A stretch of 15,021 bases of DNA from an uncultured Oscillospiraceae bacterium (GTDB lineage Bacteria > Bacillota > Clostridia > Oscillospirales > Ruminococcaceae), in assembly GCA_934444765.1 (NCBI GenBank), contig CAKSDC010000027.1:1-15021 (forward strand), written 5' to 3'. A model generated the notes under the pieces. That model was not told where the DNA came from. It did not search any database and saw only the letters and a program-made list of their open reading frames with translations. The translations under genes and the position numbers were made by a program. Shown one piece after another: positions 1 through 7,076 of this stretch (position 1 is the first letter of the stretch; the number at the start of each line of letters is the position of its first letter).

Positions 1-102
1 ACTTTGAGCCTCTTTTAAGGCTTGCAAAGTATTAGGTGTAATAACCTTTTGGGAGTTAGTGAGTGTACCGTCGATGTCTAAAAATATTATTTTGCAATTC
101 AT
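1..102 (-). CDS. HAD-superfamily hydrolase, N-terminal fragment (cut by window edge)
   Basis: Only the first 34 codons lie in the window; the reading frame is still open at base 1. The visible peptide starts MNCKIIFLDIDGTLTNS, which carries HAD motif I (DxDGT), whose first aspartate is the nucleophile in phosphatases and phosphomutases of this superfamily. The following stretch (QKVITPNTLQALKEAQ) is typical of the Cof-type HAD-IIB subgroup, usually cytoplasmic sugar-phosphate or FMN phosphatases; that subgroup call is inference. An AGAGG ribosome binding site (about 113-118, read on the minus strand) precedes the ATG. It lies 30 bases downstream of the substrate-binding lipoprotein gene on the same strand with no terminator between, so the two are probably cotranscribed. 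The substrate cannot be told. Confidence 0.8.
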   Translation of the reverse strand, partial: MNCKIIFLDIDGTLTNSQKVITPNTLQALKEAQS

Positions 103-132
103 AAAGTTGAATACCTCTTTCTATATATATTA

Positions 133-1794
133 TTAACTTTCTTGACTATAGTTTAAACCATAGTTGAAGTTAATAGTATTGTTAAATGGATTATATAGTA
201 TGTCATCTATACCCTCACCACAGACTAAGTAGGTCTTATCATGATAGATTGGTACAAATATACACTTTTCTAATATCGACTTTTCCGCCTGACTATAATA
301 ACTAATAGCAGTATCGGTGGTCTTGCTCTGTTGAGCGGATATTAACAGATTATCCAATTCGGTACTATCGTATCCAAATGAATTATTGTCGGAAATAAAG
401 TTACTCATAAAAGAGTATGGTCTATCGTCTTCGGAAGTCAATCTATATACTGCTATTTGATAGTCTTCATCTACTAAGGCTTTTTGATACTCTTCCGAAC
501 TTAATGGGTCTACTATCACTGTAATGTTGAATAACTTCTCCCAAGCATCTATTATAGACTTTATATAAGAACTGTCTACACTACCACTTTCCATAATGAG
601 CCTAACTGTAGACAGACCGTTCAAGTCAAGTTCTTGCAATGCCGTACTGTAGCAAGATTTCGCACTATCTTGATTGGTAATATACGGATTTACAGAATTA
701 TCTACTACTAAGCCACGGTAACTCTGTCCATTGTACTGACACCCCGACGGTACTATTCCTAAAGCTATTGAGATATCAGAGGTAGTATCCTTTATAGCCT
801 CTCCACGATTAATTCCATATGCGAACGCATTTCGTAAAGTAGCATTACTAAAGTATTGGTCTTTAACGTTGAATATCATTCCTACAGTAGATATATCATA
901 ATATTTAACCGTATCGTTTCCGTTAATAGAAGACTTATCCACACTATTAGTATAGTATAAGTCCGTCTGTGACTTATAAAAACTCTGTTCTATATCGTCT
1001 AAGGTAGTATTTTCATCTATAGTGATGTTTACAGCGTACGGGTTATACTCTTCAATGTCAGGATTTACAGGATTTTTATCTAACGTGATAAAGTTTTCTT
1101 TTCCGTACTTATCATAGAACCACTGTTTTATATAGTACGCTCCATTTGAAATCGTTGCATAGTCGTATAGTCCGTACATGGCATGAGTACTATTAAAAAA
1201 CGCTTCATTGCATGGCATGGCATACGATTGCGATAGTAGGTTCAAAAACTCTGGATTAGGATAGTCTAACAAGAATACTAACGTATACTTATCGCTTGCA
1301 TACACTCCTAAATCGTCATAAGTATAACCGTCTTCTTGATTTAATATACTCTGTGCATTTTTCAAGCAAGAAAACTTTTTACCATATGGAGAGTGTGTAT
1401 CGGTGTTGAACATTCTTTTAAAAGCAAATTCAAAGTCATAAGCGGTAACTTCTGTTTCTGCACCACCGTTGGTGTACCATTTGCAATCGTTACGTAGAGT
1501 AAATATATATCTTAGTCCGTCGTCGTCTACAGAATAGGATTGTGCTACTCCATAGTCCAAAGTACCGTTAGAAGTCTGTTCCATTAGTCCAGTAAATATA
1601 CTGTTTATTATAGTAATAGAGTTGCTATCTGTAGCTATTTGAGGGTCTAAATTCTGTGGATTTTTCATCATAGTGTAGTTGAATAGATATCCTTTACCGT
1701 CGGATACTTCTTTACTGCACCCACTGGAAGTTATTACAGTACCACATAATAATAGTATACACATAGTCTTTACTATGTAGCGTTTAAGTTTCAT
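133..1794 (-). CDS. Extracellular solute-binding lipoprotein, family 5 (oligopeptide/dipeptide type)
   Basis: This is a 553-residue lipoprotein of the SBP_bac_5 (OppA/DppA) type, the ligand-capturing part of a peptide-type ABC importer held on the outer face of the membrane. The N-terminus has a basic start, a hydrophobic stretch and a lipobox SSGC with Cys26 as the lipidated residue. Early residues (NPQNLDPQIATDS, then IFTGLMEQ) and the later YGINRGEA stretch with a C-terminal IFVPIYHDKTYLV match the family, and the length is normal for it. No permease or ATPase gene lies beside it in the window; it is followed at 30 bases by a HAD hydrolase gene. It has its own TTGCAA-17-TATAAT promoter at 1824-1852 and a GGCGGTGAA ribosome binding site. 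The ligand may be a peptide, but the family also binds nickel, sugars and other solutes, so specificity is open. Confidence 0.88.
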   Translation of the reverse strand: MKLKRYIVKTMCILLLCGTVITSSGCSKEVSDGKGYLFNYTMMKNPQNLDPQIATDSNSITIINSIFTGLMEQTSNGTLDYGVAQSYSVDDDGLRYIFTLRNDCKWYTNGGAETEVTAYDFEFAFKRMFNTDTHSPYGKKFSCLKNAQSILNQEDGYTYDDLGVYASDKYTLVFLLDYPNPEFLNLLSQSYAMPCNEAFFNSTHAMYGLYDYATISNGAYYIKQWFYDKYGKENFITLDKNPVNPDIEEYNPYAVNITIDENTTLDDIEQSFYKSQTDLYYTNSVDKSSINGNDTVKYYDISTVGMIFNVKDQYFSNATLRNAFAYGINRGEAIKDTTSDISIALGIVPSGCQYNGQSYRGLVVDNSVNPYITNQDSAKSCYSTALQELDLNGLSTVRLIMESGSVDSSYIKSIIDAWEKLFNITVIVDPLSSEEYQKALVDEDYQIAVYRLTSEDDRPYSFMSNFISDNNSFGYDSTELDNLLISAQQSKTTDTAISYYSQAEKSILEKCIFVPIYHDKTYLVCGEGIDDILYNPFNNTINFNYGLNYSQES

Positions 1795-1823
1795 AGTTCA
1801 CCGCCTAAATAATTATTAAGTAT

Positions 1824-1852
1824 ATTATATCATAGTATTTTGAATATTGCAA
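1824..1852 (-). promoter_or_regulatory. Predicted sigma-A promoter of the solute-binding lipoprotein gene
   Basis: Read on the minus strand, TTGCAA (1847-1852) is followed by a 17-base spacer and TATAAT (1824-1829), about 30 bases before the ATG at 1794. The spacing and the -10 are perfect; the -35 matches four of six positions. Confidence 0.7.
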
Positions 1853-1860
1853 CTTATACA

Positions 1861-1895
1861 AAAATATTGGAACGGCTTAATATATACCGTTCCAA
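1861..1895 (-). terminator. Intrinsic terminator after the 56-residue small gene
   Basis: On the minus strand, TTGGAACGG and CCGTTCCAA (arms at 1887-1895 and 1867-1875) form a perfect 9-bp stem with an 11-base loop, followed by TATTTT (1861-1866). It sits eight bases after the TAA of the small gene and just upstream of the lipoprotein promoter, so it separates the two transcription units. Confidence 0.8.
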
Positions 1896-1902
1896 TATAC
1901 AC

Positions 1903-2073
1903 TTACATTAAATATGAAAAATCCGAACACATATTCCCAAAAGTTCTAATAGTTCTGCCTATAGTCTTTTTCATGTGTCTGCGTTGTTTTGGATTAGTAT
2001 TAGCTACTACACAGCATACCGCCCCAATAGTAGAACCTATTACTACACCCTTAGCTATAGTCTTTACGGTCAT
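1903..2073 (-). CDS. Small protein with hydrophobic N-terminal half, unknown function (56 aa)
   Basis: ATG at 2073 opens a 56-codon frame ending in TAA at 1903. The product begins MTVKTIAKGVVIGSTIGAV, continues with CCVVANTNPKQRRHMKKTIG and ends CSDFSYLM. The N-terminal half is a short Gly/Ala/Val-rich hydrophobic segment (about residues 6-25), the C-terminal half is basic. This layout resembles small YtxH-like envelope or membrane-associated proteins, but that is only a resemblance. Support for a real gene: a strong AAGGTGG ribosome binding site (2083-2089) at good spacing, a perfect intrinsic terminator just after the stop, and its place downstream of the DUF3783 gene on the same strand. 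A plus-strand frame over the same bases lacks a ribosome binding site and is taken as a shadow. Confidence 0.72.
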   Translation of the reverse strand: MTVKTIAKGVVIGSTIGAVCCVVANTNPKQRRHMKKTIGRTIRTFGNMCSDFSYLM

Positions 2074-2082
2074 ATAGTATCA

Positions 2083-2145
2083 CCACCTTAGATATTAATA
2101 TCATACTACTATTATTACAATATTTTTAAATATAATTCAAGGTGG
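2083..2145 (-). promoter_or_regulatory. Inverted repeat that could sequester the ribosome binding site of the 56-aa gene
   Basis: On the minus strand, CCACCTT (2139-2145), just after the stop of the DUF3783 gene, is an exact complement of AAGGTGG (2083-2089), the ribosome binding site of the small gene. The 49 bases between are very AT-rich. A 7-bp stem could hide the site; chance cannot be excluded. Confidence 0.3.
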
Positions 2146-2158
2146 ATATTACCAACCA

Positions 2159-2539
2159 TTATTTAGTAAAATTTTGATGTTCCAACATTAGTTCATCTAA
2201 TAGTTTACGATAAGACCATTCTACGTTGGTAGAAGTTGCTACGGCTTTTAGCATAACTTTAACGTGACTACTTCTTAGTGAATACAGATACTCATCTATC
2301 GACTTTTTATCAAAGTTGCACATTAACAGACAGGTATCACAATCGCTTGAATAGTGTTCTAAATTGGTTTGCGAAACTTTTAGTAAATCTGTTATTTTTA
2401 TATCCAATTCAGAAGGCATAACCTGTCTAACGATTACATTGCACGTATTGGATACTTTTAATACACCCTGTAAGGCATCGTCCACAAGACCGTAAGTTAA
2501 TACTATCTTAGGAAGTTTATGCACTATTTTAGACTTCAT
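2159..2539 (-). CDS. DUF3783-family protein (126 aa)
   Basis: The C-terminal half fits DUF3783: a strand with CLLMCNF, a helix (KSIDEYLYSLRSS), then VMLKAVATSTNVEWSYRKLL and DELMLEH, the conserved 'lKAv.T.tN..W....Ll.El' signature of that family. The N-terminal half (LPKIVLTYGLVDD) is the expected first strand and turn. No signal peptide is seen, so it is cytoplasmic. The molecular function of DUF3783 is not known. The start is supported by AAAGGAT a few bases upstream of the ATG. The gene lies 97 bases downstream of the GH5 gene, from which it is separated by a stem-loop, and 85 bases upstream of the 56-residue small gene. No consensus promoter stands out in front of it. Confidence 0.75.
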   Translation of the reverse strand: MKSKIVHKLPKIVLTYGLVDDALQGVLKVSNTCNVIVRQVMPSELDIKITDLLKVSQTNLEHYSSDCDTCLLMCNFDKKSIDEYLYSLRSSHVKVMLKAVATSTNVEWSYRKLLDELMLEHQNFTK

Positions 2540-2560
2540 ATATAGTTATCCTTTCTAAAG

Positions 2561-2601
2561 TATAGAAAACGCTAATATCAAAATATATAGCGTTTTCTAT
2601 A
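2561..2601 (-). terminator. Stem-loop between GH5 and DUF3783 genes, probable terminator
   Basis: TATAGAAAACGCT (2561-2573) and its exact complement AGCGTTTTCTATA (2589-2601) form a 13-bp stem with a 15-base loop, 36 bases after the GH5 stop codon. The T-run lies inside the 3' arm rather than after it, so it may be a weak terminator, or an mRNA 3'-end stabiliser. Confidence 0.6.
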
Positions 2602-2636
2602 ATATATTGTATTAAGTAGACTAATCTTATATGGTG

Positions 2637-4553
2637 TTAGTTACCAAGTAGTATCTTCTTTAGTGCAAGTAGGTCGGCAGTAGATACCTTTCCGTCCTGA
2701 TTAGCGTCTGCATAAGTTAGACTATCGTCTGTTAGAACAGTGATACTTAATAGATGCTTCTTTAATGCTAATAGGTCAGCAGTGGAAATCTTTCCGTCGC
2801 CGTTGATATCGCCATACTGTCTATCACTTGGATTAGGATTAGTAGTGTCAGAAGTTTCGGAAGTATCAGTAGTAGTAGAAGTATCGGAAGTTACTGTGGT
2901 TTCAGTAGGTGTAGTAGATACTGGTACTGCATATAGTCCATATATAGTAGCGGATGAACTTGTAGCACCTACGAATAGATTAGTCATATCTTCAAGAGCT
3001 ACATCGTTAGCGTCTAATACGTTTTTGATGTCGTCATATGTAAAGCCAACCATAAAGTCGGAACTTAAACTATCGTTAGCAGGTACTTGATACCAACCAC
3101 CTTGGAATATAATGTTAGGTTCTACAGAAGAAAAATATACTACTCTTAATTCGTAATCTTCAGAGATATATTGTTTCCAATCTTTAGTGATGTTGATATT
3201 TTTCCATGCTGATAGGCTTTCACCGTCTTCCGACTTGTATAGTTCTACCCAATCATCACCTACAGGAATGCTATCCCATGAAAACTTAGGTGGAACGTAC
3301 TCTTTATACTCTGGAAGTACATAGCCAGTAACTCCAACGGTATCCATCATAGCGGATAGAACGTCAGCAGAGTTTGGATATATAGTATTAGTAAGTCTGT
3401 ATATATATCCGTGAGCTTCACCAGTATTGTTATAAGATACGTTGTTATCCCAAAGTACGCAAGGTATACCTACTTCTTTAGCGTCGGATAGATAGTATTT
3501 TGCCCATTCTACACGGTCAGTGGTATTATCAAAGTCAGAAGCACTAAATTCACCTATGATAATAGGTACGCCTTTACTTTCAGATACACTATCTAAGTTT
3601 TTAAATAGACTATCTAAAGCTACTTCATAACTTTCACCCCAACCACTCTTACCAGGGAAAGTATGGTTAGCATATTCACTGGTATCCATAGTAAAGAAAT
3701 ATGGAGAGTATGCATGTACTGAAATAGCCACGTTTCCGTAACTTTCAGGAACAGAAAGATTTTCTAAAGCGGTAGTATCTGTAGTAGCTACATAAGCAGG
3801 TATCATAAGTAGTCTTTCCTTGTTGTTTTCTGAACTGCTACTTCTAACAGTATCTACAAACTGCTTGTTTAGAGTGTTTATGTAAGCCCAAGAGTAACCG
3901 TTATCACCACTACCATTACCCCATTCGCTAACACTACTATTTTCTTTTTGACGAGGTTCATTCATGCCCTCAAAGATTAGGTGTTGGTCGTAGTCTTTAA
4001 AAGTGTATGCTATCTGTGACCATACATTATTAATGTATTTAGAAGCAGTAGCTAAAGTATCATCGGTAAACTTTGGAACGTTAATAATACCTTCTTCATG
4101 GTGAATGTTAAGTATTACGTACATATCTTCTTCATAAGCCCAATCGACTACTTTCTTAACATAGTTTAACCATTTTTGGTCTATAGTATAAGAATCAGTA
4201 GTTTCATCAAGTGTTACGTGCTGAAACCATGTAGTAGGTATACGTATAGTATCAAAACCTGCTTCTTTAACAGTCTTGATTAATTCTTTAGTAGGTTCAG
4301 GATTGCCCCATGCGGTAGCAAACTTACTTGGAGAAGTATCTATAGTATATGCGTTGTTGTAACTATCAAGGCTGTTACCTAAGTTCCAACCTATAGTCAT
4401 ATCAGATACTATATCTTCTGCTACCTGACCTGTTAAAGCCTCTACACTGTTAGCAGTATTAGAGTATGTTGTAATCTGTCCAAACACACATAACATGGAT
4501 ATTACACAAGCTATGGACGTAAGAGCAGATACTAAACGTTTACGTAAGTTCAT
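2637..4553 (-). CDS. Secreted GH5 endoglucanase with C-terminal type I dockerin
   Basis: This 638-residue protein is a glycoside hydrolase family 5 enzyme, retaining endo-beta-1,4-glucanase type. Order: signal peptide (about 1-31); GH5 barrel (about 45-405) with MTIGWNLGNSLD near 52-63, IRIP at 103-106, NIHHEEG at 149-155, acid/base Glu199 in FEGMNEPR, H280/Y282 in SVHAYSP, nucleophile Glu335 in IIIGEFSA, and Trp368; a beta-rich domain of about 110 residues (430-546), possibly a carbohydrate-binding module but not one I can name; a Thr/Ser-rich linker (547-575); and a full dockerin (579-638) with two DxNxDGKxSTAD calcium loops. FEGMNEPR suggests subfamily GH5_4, whose members act on cellulose, mixed-linkage glucan or xyloglucan; the substrate is inference. 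The dockerin should plug it into a cohesin scaffold. It has a consensus promoter and an AGGAGGGC ribosome binding site, so is transcribed on its own. Confidence 0.93.
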   Translation of the reverse strand: MNLRKRLVSALTSIACVISMLCVFGQITTYSNTANSVEALTGQVAEDIVSDMTIGWNLGNSLDSYNNAYTIDTSPSKFATAWGNPEPTKELIKTVKEAGFDTIRIPTTWFQHVTLDETTDSYTIDQKWLNYVKKVVDWAYEEDMYVILNIHHEEGIINVPKFTDDTLATASKYINNVWSQIAYTFKDYDQHLIFEGMNEPRQKENSSVSEWGNGSGDNGYSWAYINTLNKQFVDTVRSSSSENNKERLLMIPAYVATTDTTALENLSVPESYGNVAISVHAYSPYFFTMDTSEYANHTFPGKSGWGESYEVALDSLFKNLDSVSESKGVPIIIGEFSASDFDNTTDRVEWAKYYLSDAKEVGIPCVLWDNNVSYNNTGEAHGYIYRLTNTIYPNSADVLSAMMDTVGVTGYVLPEYKEYVPPKFSWDSIPVGDDWVELYKSEDGESLSAWKNINITKDWKQYISEDYELRVVYFSSVEPNIIFQGGWYQVPANDSLSSDFMVGFTYDDIKNVLDANDVALEDMTNLFVGATSSSATIYGLYAVPVSTTPTETTVTSDTSTTTDTSETSDTTNPNPSDRQYGDINGDGKISTADLLALKKHLLSITVLTDDSLTYADANQDGKVSTADLLALKKILLGN

Positions 4554-4587
4554 ATTTAAAAAGCCCTCCTATTAATTAACTGAGTAT

Positions 4588-4616
4588 ATTATACACTACT
4601 ACAGATAGCTTGTCAA
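4588..4616 (-). promoter_or_regulatory. Consensus sigma-A promoter of the GH5 gene
   Basis: On the minus strand, TTGACA (4611-4616), a 17-base spacer, and TATAAT (4588-4593): a perfect match to the housekeeping consensus, about 35 bases before the ATG. No catabolite-repression (cre-like) palindrome is evident over it by eye. Confidence 0.85.
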
Positions 4617-4678
4617 TATAATTCACAAAAATATTATACATATCACACTCTTTTTGGTTATGATTTTTTAACAAAAAA

Positions 4679-4712
4679 TAGTGCATAGAATAAGTACTGA
4701 CTCTATACACTA
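4679..4712 (-). terminator. Intrinsic terminator of the leucine-rich-repeat gene pair
   Basis: Just after the stop of the second LRR gene, on the minus strand, TAGTGTATAGA and TCTATGCACTA (arms 4702-4712 and 4679-4689) form an 11-bp stem with one G-U pair, followed by ATTTTTTG. A good rho-independent terminator. Confidence 0.8.
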
Positions 4713-4724
4713 TATATTATACTC

Positions 4725-5735
4725 TTAATATCTAACTACTACTGCAGGACAGTTTGCCAGTCTGCCTTCTACTATAGATTTATCGTTCCAAGCATCTGTA
4801 TTAATTTCAGTATCTTTTGACATCATTACTTTGGTTAAATTTTGACAATAGGAAAATGCACCATAGCACACAACATTAACACTCTCTGGAATAGTAACTT
4901 CAGTAAGACCACAATATGCAAACGCTGATTCATCAATTCTTTTAATAGACTTATTAGTTATATTTAAAGTTTTTAGATTAGTACAACCTTCAAAAGTAAA
5001 CTCATCTATTTGTACTATATCGGCATCTAAGTTTACAGTTTCCAAAGATGAGCATTCCTGAAAAGCATACCTATCTATAAATCTAACATTATCACTTATG
5101 TCCAATTTTTTTAGACTTTTACAATGAGAAAAAGCCTTATACTCTATTTTCGATACGTTAGGCATATACACATCGACTAAGTTTTTACAGAAATTAAAAC
5201 AGCCATAGTTTACGTTTTTTACATTACCACTTATTACTGCGTGTTCAATCTTATTTCTAAGGTCATTCCAAGGAGCAATCTTGCCATGGTCATCATACCA
5301 TACCATATCATTGTCAAAATTTTCAATAAAACCGTCGCCACAGAATATTAAAGCCTTAGTATCCTCGTTATAGAAATACTTTACATCTTCAACTTTATTA
5401 TAATTATGGTCGCCACAGTAACCACCATAACCGTTAATGATGCTGTATAGGTCTAACACAGCTTTTTTTAACAGCATTACGTCCATATACGTTACTTCAT
5501 TATCTATGTTAAGGTCGGCGGTATATCTTCCTCTTCTATCGAAGCTATCGTTAAGCAGTTCGTCTTTTAAAGTCATAACGTCTAACACGTCTATCTTACT
5601 ATCATAGTTCATATCGCCTAATGGATTGCTATATCCTAACGTAATATCTTCCGCTTGAACTTTTAAAGTGTCTTTAGGTATGACTATAAATACTAAACTT
5701 ACCAATATGGCTAACAGATATTTTTTTATATTCAT
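4725..5735 (-). CDS. Secreted BspA-type leucine-rich-repeat protein with N-terminal dockerin (copy 2)
   Basis: 336 residues from the preferred ATG at 5735. A longer frame starts at 5756, but that upstream ATG lies directly before the AAGGAGG ribosome binding site, which would be translated; the paralogue upstream also starts at MNIKKYLL, so 5735 is chosen. Order: signal peptide (about 1-28); two-repeat dockerin (about 39-98) with calcium loops DMNYDSKIDVLD and DLNIDNEVTYMD; an N-cap segment (GYGGYCG to CGDGFI, then APW); and BspA/LRR_5 repeats (about 155-320) with the recurring 'aF..C.sL..v.l...i..I' pattern. Such LRRs usually serve in protein binding or adhesion; no catalytic domain is seen. 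It should dock on a cohesin by an unusual N-terminal module. It lies 33 bases downstream of its paralogue with no terminator between, hence an operon. Residues 1-107 are identical to the paralogue, the LRR part is not. Confidence 0.85.
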   Translation of the reverse strand: MNIKKYLLAILVSLVFIVIPKDTLKVQAEDITLGYSNPLGDMNYDSKIDVLDVMTLKDELLNDSFDRRGRYTADLNIDNEVTYMDVMLLKKAVLDLYSIINGYGGYCGDHNYNKVEDVKYFYNEDTKALIFCGDGFIENFDNDMVWYDDHGKIAPWNDLRNKIEHAVISGNVKNVNYGCFNFCKNLVDVYMPNVSKIEYKAFSHCKSLKKLDISDNVRFIDRYAFQECSSLETVNLDADIVQIDEFTFEGCTNLKTLNITNKSIKRIDESAFAYCGLTEVTIPESVNVVCYGAFSYCQNLTKVMMSKDTEINTDAWNDKSIVEGRLANCPAVVVRY

Positions 5736-5750
5736 AGAACATTCCTCCTT
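5414..5750 (-). repeat. Tandem duplication, N-terminal coding block of LRR copy 2
   Basis: This block (ribosome binding site, signal peptide, dockerin) matches 6443-6779 at a fixed offset of 1029 bases with about five mismatches in some 337 bases by eye, none changing the protein. Identity drops sharply on entering the LRR region. Confidence 0.85.
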
Positions 5751-5768
5751 ATGCACTATACTATACTA

Positions 5769-6764
5769 TTATGAATTAATATAATATCTAACTATTTCTA
5801 TATCAGGGTTGTACATAGAGTCGTCGTCTTTATAATTACTGCCATCAAATTTAGTATTTTTCGACATCGTTAACTTAGTTAAATTTGGACAATGAGCAAA
5901 TGCACTATAGTTTAATACTTCAACACTATCTGGAATAAAAACTTCAGTAACGGCACACTTCTCAAATGCATAACCATCAATACTTTTAATAGAATTAGTG
6001 GTTATATTTAAATTTTTCAAATTAGTGCAACCACTAAAAGTCTCCCATTCCACACTTTCTATGTCTGCATCTAAGTTTACAGTTTCCAGCGACGTACACC
6101 CATAGAAAGCACATATAGACATATATTTAATATTATTGCTTAGGTCTAAAGTTTTTAAGCTTTTACAACCATAAAAGGCGTCATCCTCTAATCTTGCTAC
6201 GTTAGGCATATACACATCGACTAAGTTTTCGCATTCGTAAAAACAGCCAGCACATATATTTTTTACCCTACCGCTTACTACTACGTGTTTAATCTTATCT
6301 GTAATGTCATACCAAGGTACAAGATATTGACGAAAGCCATACTCATATTCATCAATAAAACCATCACCACAGAGTGTTAAAGTATTAGTATCTTCATTAT
6401 AGAAGTACTTTACATCTTCAACATTATTAAAGTAACGGTTACCACAGTAACCACCATAACCGTTAATGATGCTGTATAGGTCTAACACAGCTTTTTTTAA
6501 CAGCATTACGTCCATATACGTTACTTCATTATCTATGTTAAGGTCGGCGGTATATCTTCCTCTTCTATCGAAGCTATCGTTAAGCAGTTCGTCTTTTAAA
6601 GTCATAACGTCTAACACGTCTATCTTACTATCGTAGTTCATATCGCCTAATGGATTGCTATATCCTAACGTAATATCTTCCGCTTGAACCTTTAAAGTGT
6701 CTTTAGGTATTACTATAAATACTAAACTTACCAATATAGCTAATAGATATTTTTTTATATTCAT
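5769..6764 (-). CDS. Secreted BspA-type leucine-rich-repeat protein with N-terminal dockerin (copy 1)
   Basis: 331 residues, first gene of a two-gene operon. Order: signal peptide (about 1-28, ending near VQA); two-repeat dockerin (39-98), first loop starting at Asp41, second at Asp74; a linker with YGGYCG; an N-cap (VEDVKYFYNEDT, LCGDGFI, VPWYD); and LRR_5 repeats (about 158-305) with units such as CFYECENLVDVYMP, AFYGCKSLKTLDLS and AFEKCAVTEVFIP. BspA-type LRR proteins are generally surface binding proteins; the partner is unknown. The canonical glycine at loop position 6 is replaced by Ser and Asn, so the calcium loops are slightly atypical. A TTGACA-17-TATACT promoter and an AAAGGAGGA ribosome binding site precede the ATG. 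With its twin downstream it forms a tandem duplication. Confidence 0.87.
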   Translation of the reverse strand: MNIKKYLLAILVSLVFIVIPKDTLKVQAEDITLGYSNPLGDMNYDSKIDVLDVMTLKDELLNDSFDRRGRYTADLNIDNEVTYMDVMLLKKAVLDLYSIINGYGGYCGNRYFNNVEDVKYFYNEDTNTLTLCGDGFIDEYEYGFRQYLVPWYDITDKIKHVVVSGRVKNICAGCFYECENLVDVYMPNVARLEDDAFYGCKSLKTLDLSNNIKYMSICAFYGCTSLETVNLDADIESVEWETFSGCTNLKNLNITTNSIKSIDGYAFEKCAVTEVFIPDSVEVLNYSAFAHCPNLTKLTMSKNTKFDGSNYKDDDSMYNPDIEIVRYYINS

Positions 6765-6779
6765 AGAACATTCCTCCTT
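6443..6779 (-). repeat. Tandem duplication, N-terminal coding block of LRR copy 1
   Basis: The partner of 5414-5750. The similarity stops just past the ribosome binding site, so the promoter of copy 1 is not duplicated in front of copy 2. Confidence 0.85.
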
Positions 6780-6785
6780 TTCTAT

Positions 6786-6814
6786 AGTATACTACCTTAG
6801 TTAAGAATTGTCAA
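6786..6814 (-). promoter_or_regulatory. Sigma-A promoter of the LRR gene pair
   Basis: On the minus strand, TTGACA (6809-6814), 17-base spacer, TATACT (6786-6791), about 22 bases before the ATG at 6764, giving a very short leader with the ribosome binding site. Confidence 0.8.
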
Positions 6815-6890
6815 GTATATACGGTGATTTTTTTGAAAATTTTTGCCGTAAGTTTAGTCTAAATTATCAATAGAATACCCACCCTGCTAA

Positions 6891-6919
6891 TTGACATACT
6901 ATACATTAGGTGATATAAT
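6891..6919 (+). promoter_or_regulatory. Consensus sigma-A promoter of the riboswitch-DUF4430 transcript
   Basis: TTGACA (6891-6896), 17-base spacer, TATAAT (6914-6919): a perfect consensus. The expected start of transcription near 6925-6927 falls on the first base pairs of the P1 stem of the riboswitch, so the leader seems to begin with the aptamer itself. Confidence 0.85.
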
Positions 6920-6924
6920 ATACT

Positions 6925-7022
6925 TATAGGCTATACAGGAGAAGAGTGTGCAATTCACTCGCAACAGCCATTACTGTGATTTATTGCTTGCAATAATTAG
7001 TCAGGTCGCTTGTATGCCTATA
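6925..7022 (+). promoter_or_regulatory. Cobalamin riboswitch aptamer (compact variant)
   Basis: The order of conserved elements matches the cobalamin riboswitch family. P1 pairs TATAGGC plus ATACA (6925-6937) with TGTAT plus GCCTATA (7011-7022). A hairpin GAGTG/CACTC (6944-6948, 6956-6960) has loop TGCAATT. Then comes CAGCCATTACTGTGA (6965-6979), which corresponds to the family's GCCACUGU-A core, a hairpin TTATTG/CAATAA (6981-6996), and AGTCAGGT (6999-7006), the B12-box region. Loop bases TGCAA (6949-6953) and TTGCA (6988-6992) are complementary, as expected for the L5-L13 kissing contact. The arms usually found between P1 and the core are missing, so this is a shortened class. No T-run follows the aptamer, which suggests control of translation. 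The downstream DUF4430 gene supports the assignment. Confidence 0.82.
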
Positions 7023-7037
7023 TTATGAAATATCTTT

Positions 7038-7066
7038 GAAAGGAGTAGCCTAACTTATACTTAGGC
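7038..7066 (+). promoter_or_regulatory. Ribosome binding site plus hairpin in the DUF4430 leader
   Basis: GAAAGGAG (7038-7045) is the only good ribosome binding site, but lies 31 bases before the ATG at 7077. Between them, GCCTAA/TTAGGC (7048-7053, 7061-7066) can form a 6-bp hairpin that would shorten the effective distance to about 12 bases. AGCCTA (7047-7052) could also pair with TAGGCT (6928-6933) in P1. No in-frame earlier start exists (a TAG lies at 7062-7064). Confidence 0.45.
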
Positions 7067-7076
7067 ACACGTAACT

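Noticed and set aside
1847..2077. Plus-strand open frame of 76 codons
   Set aside because: It has no ribosome binding site, overlaps the terminator, and lies antisense to the 56-codon minus-strand gene, which has both a ribosome binding site and a terminator.
2740..3090. Plus-strand open frame opposite the GH5 linker and dockerin
   Set aside because: A Val/Ser/Glu-rich shadow of the Thr-rich linker codons, without start signals; the same holds for other plus-strand frames at 13293-13499, 13685-14047, 14175-14468 and 14592-14798, and the minus-strand frame at 8624-8827.
5736..5756. Upstream ATG giving seven extra residues to LRR copy 2
   Set aside because: The extra codons run through the AAGGAGG ribosome binding site, and the paralogue has no such extension; the ATG at 5735 fits better.
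4725..6779. Insertion sequence or transposon causing the LRR duplication
   Set aside because: No transposase, terminal inverted repeats or target-site duplication is seen; simple tandem duplication explains the layout.
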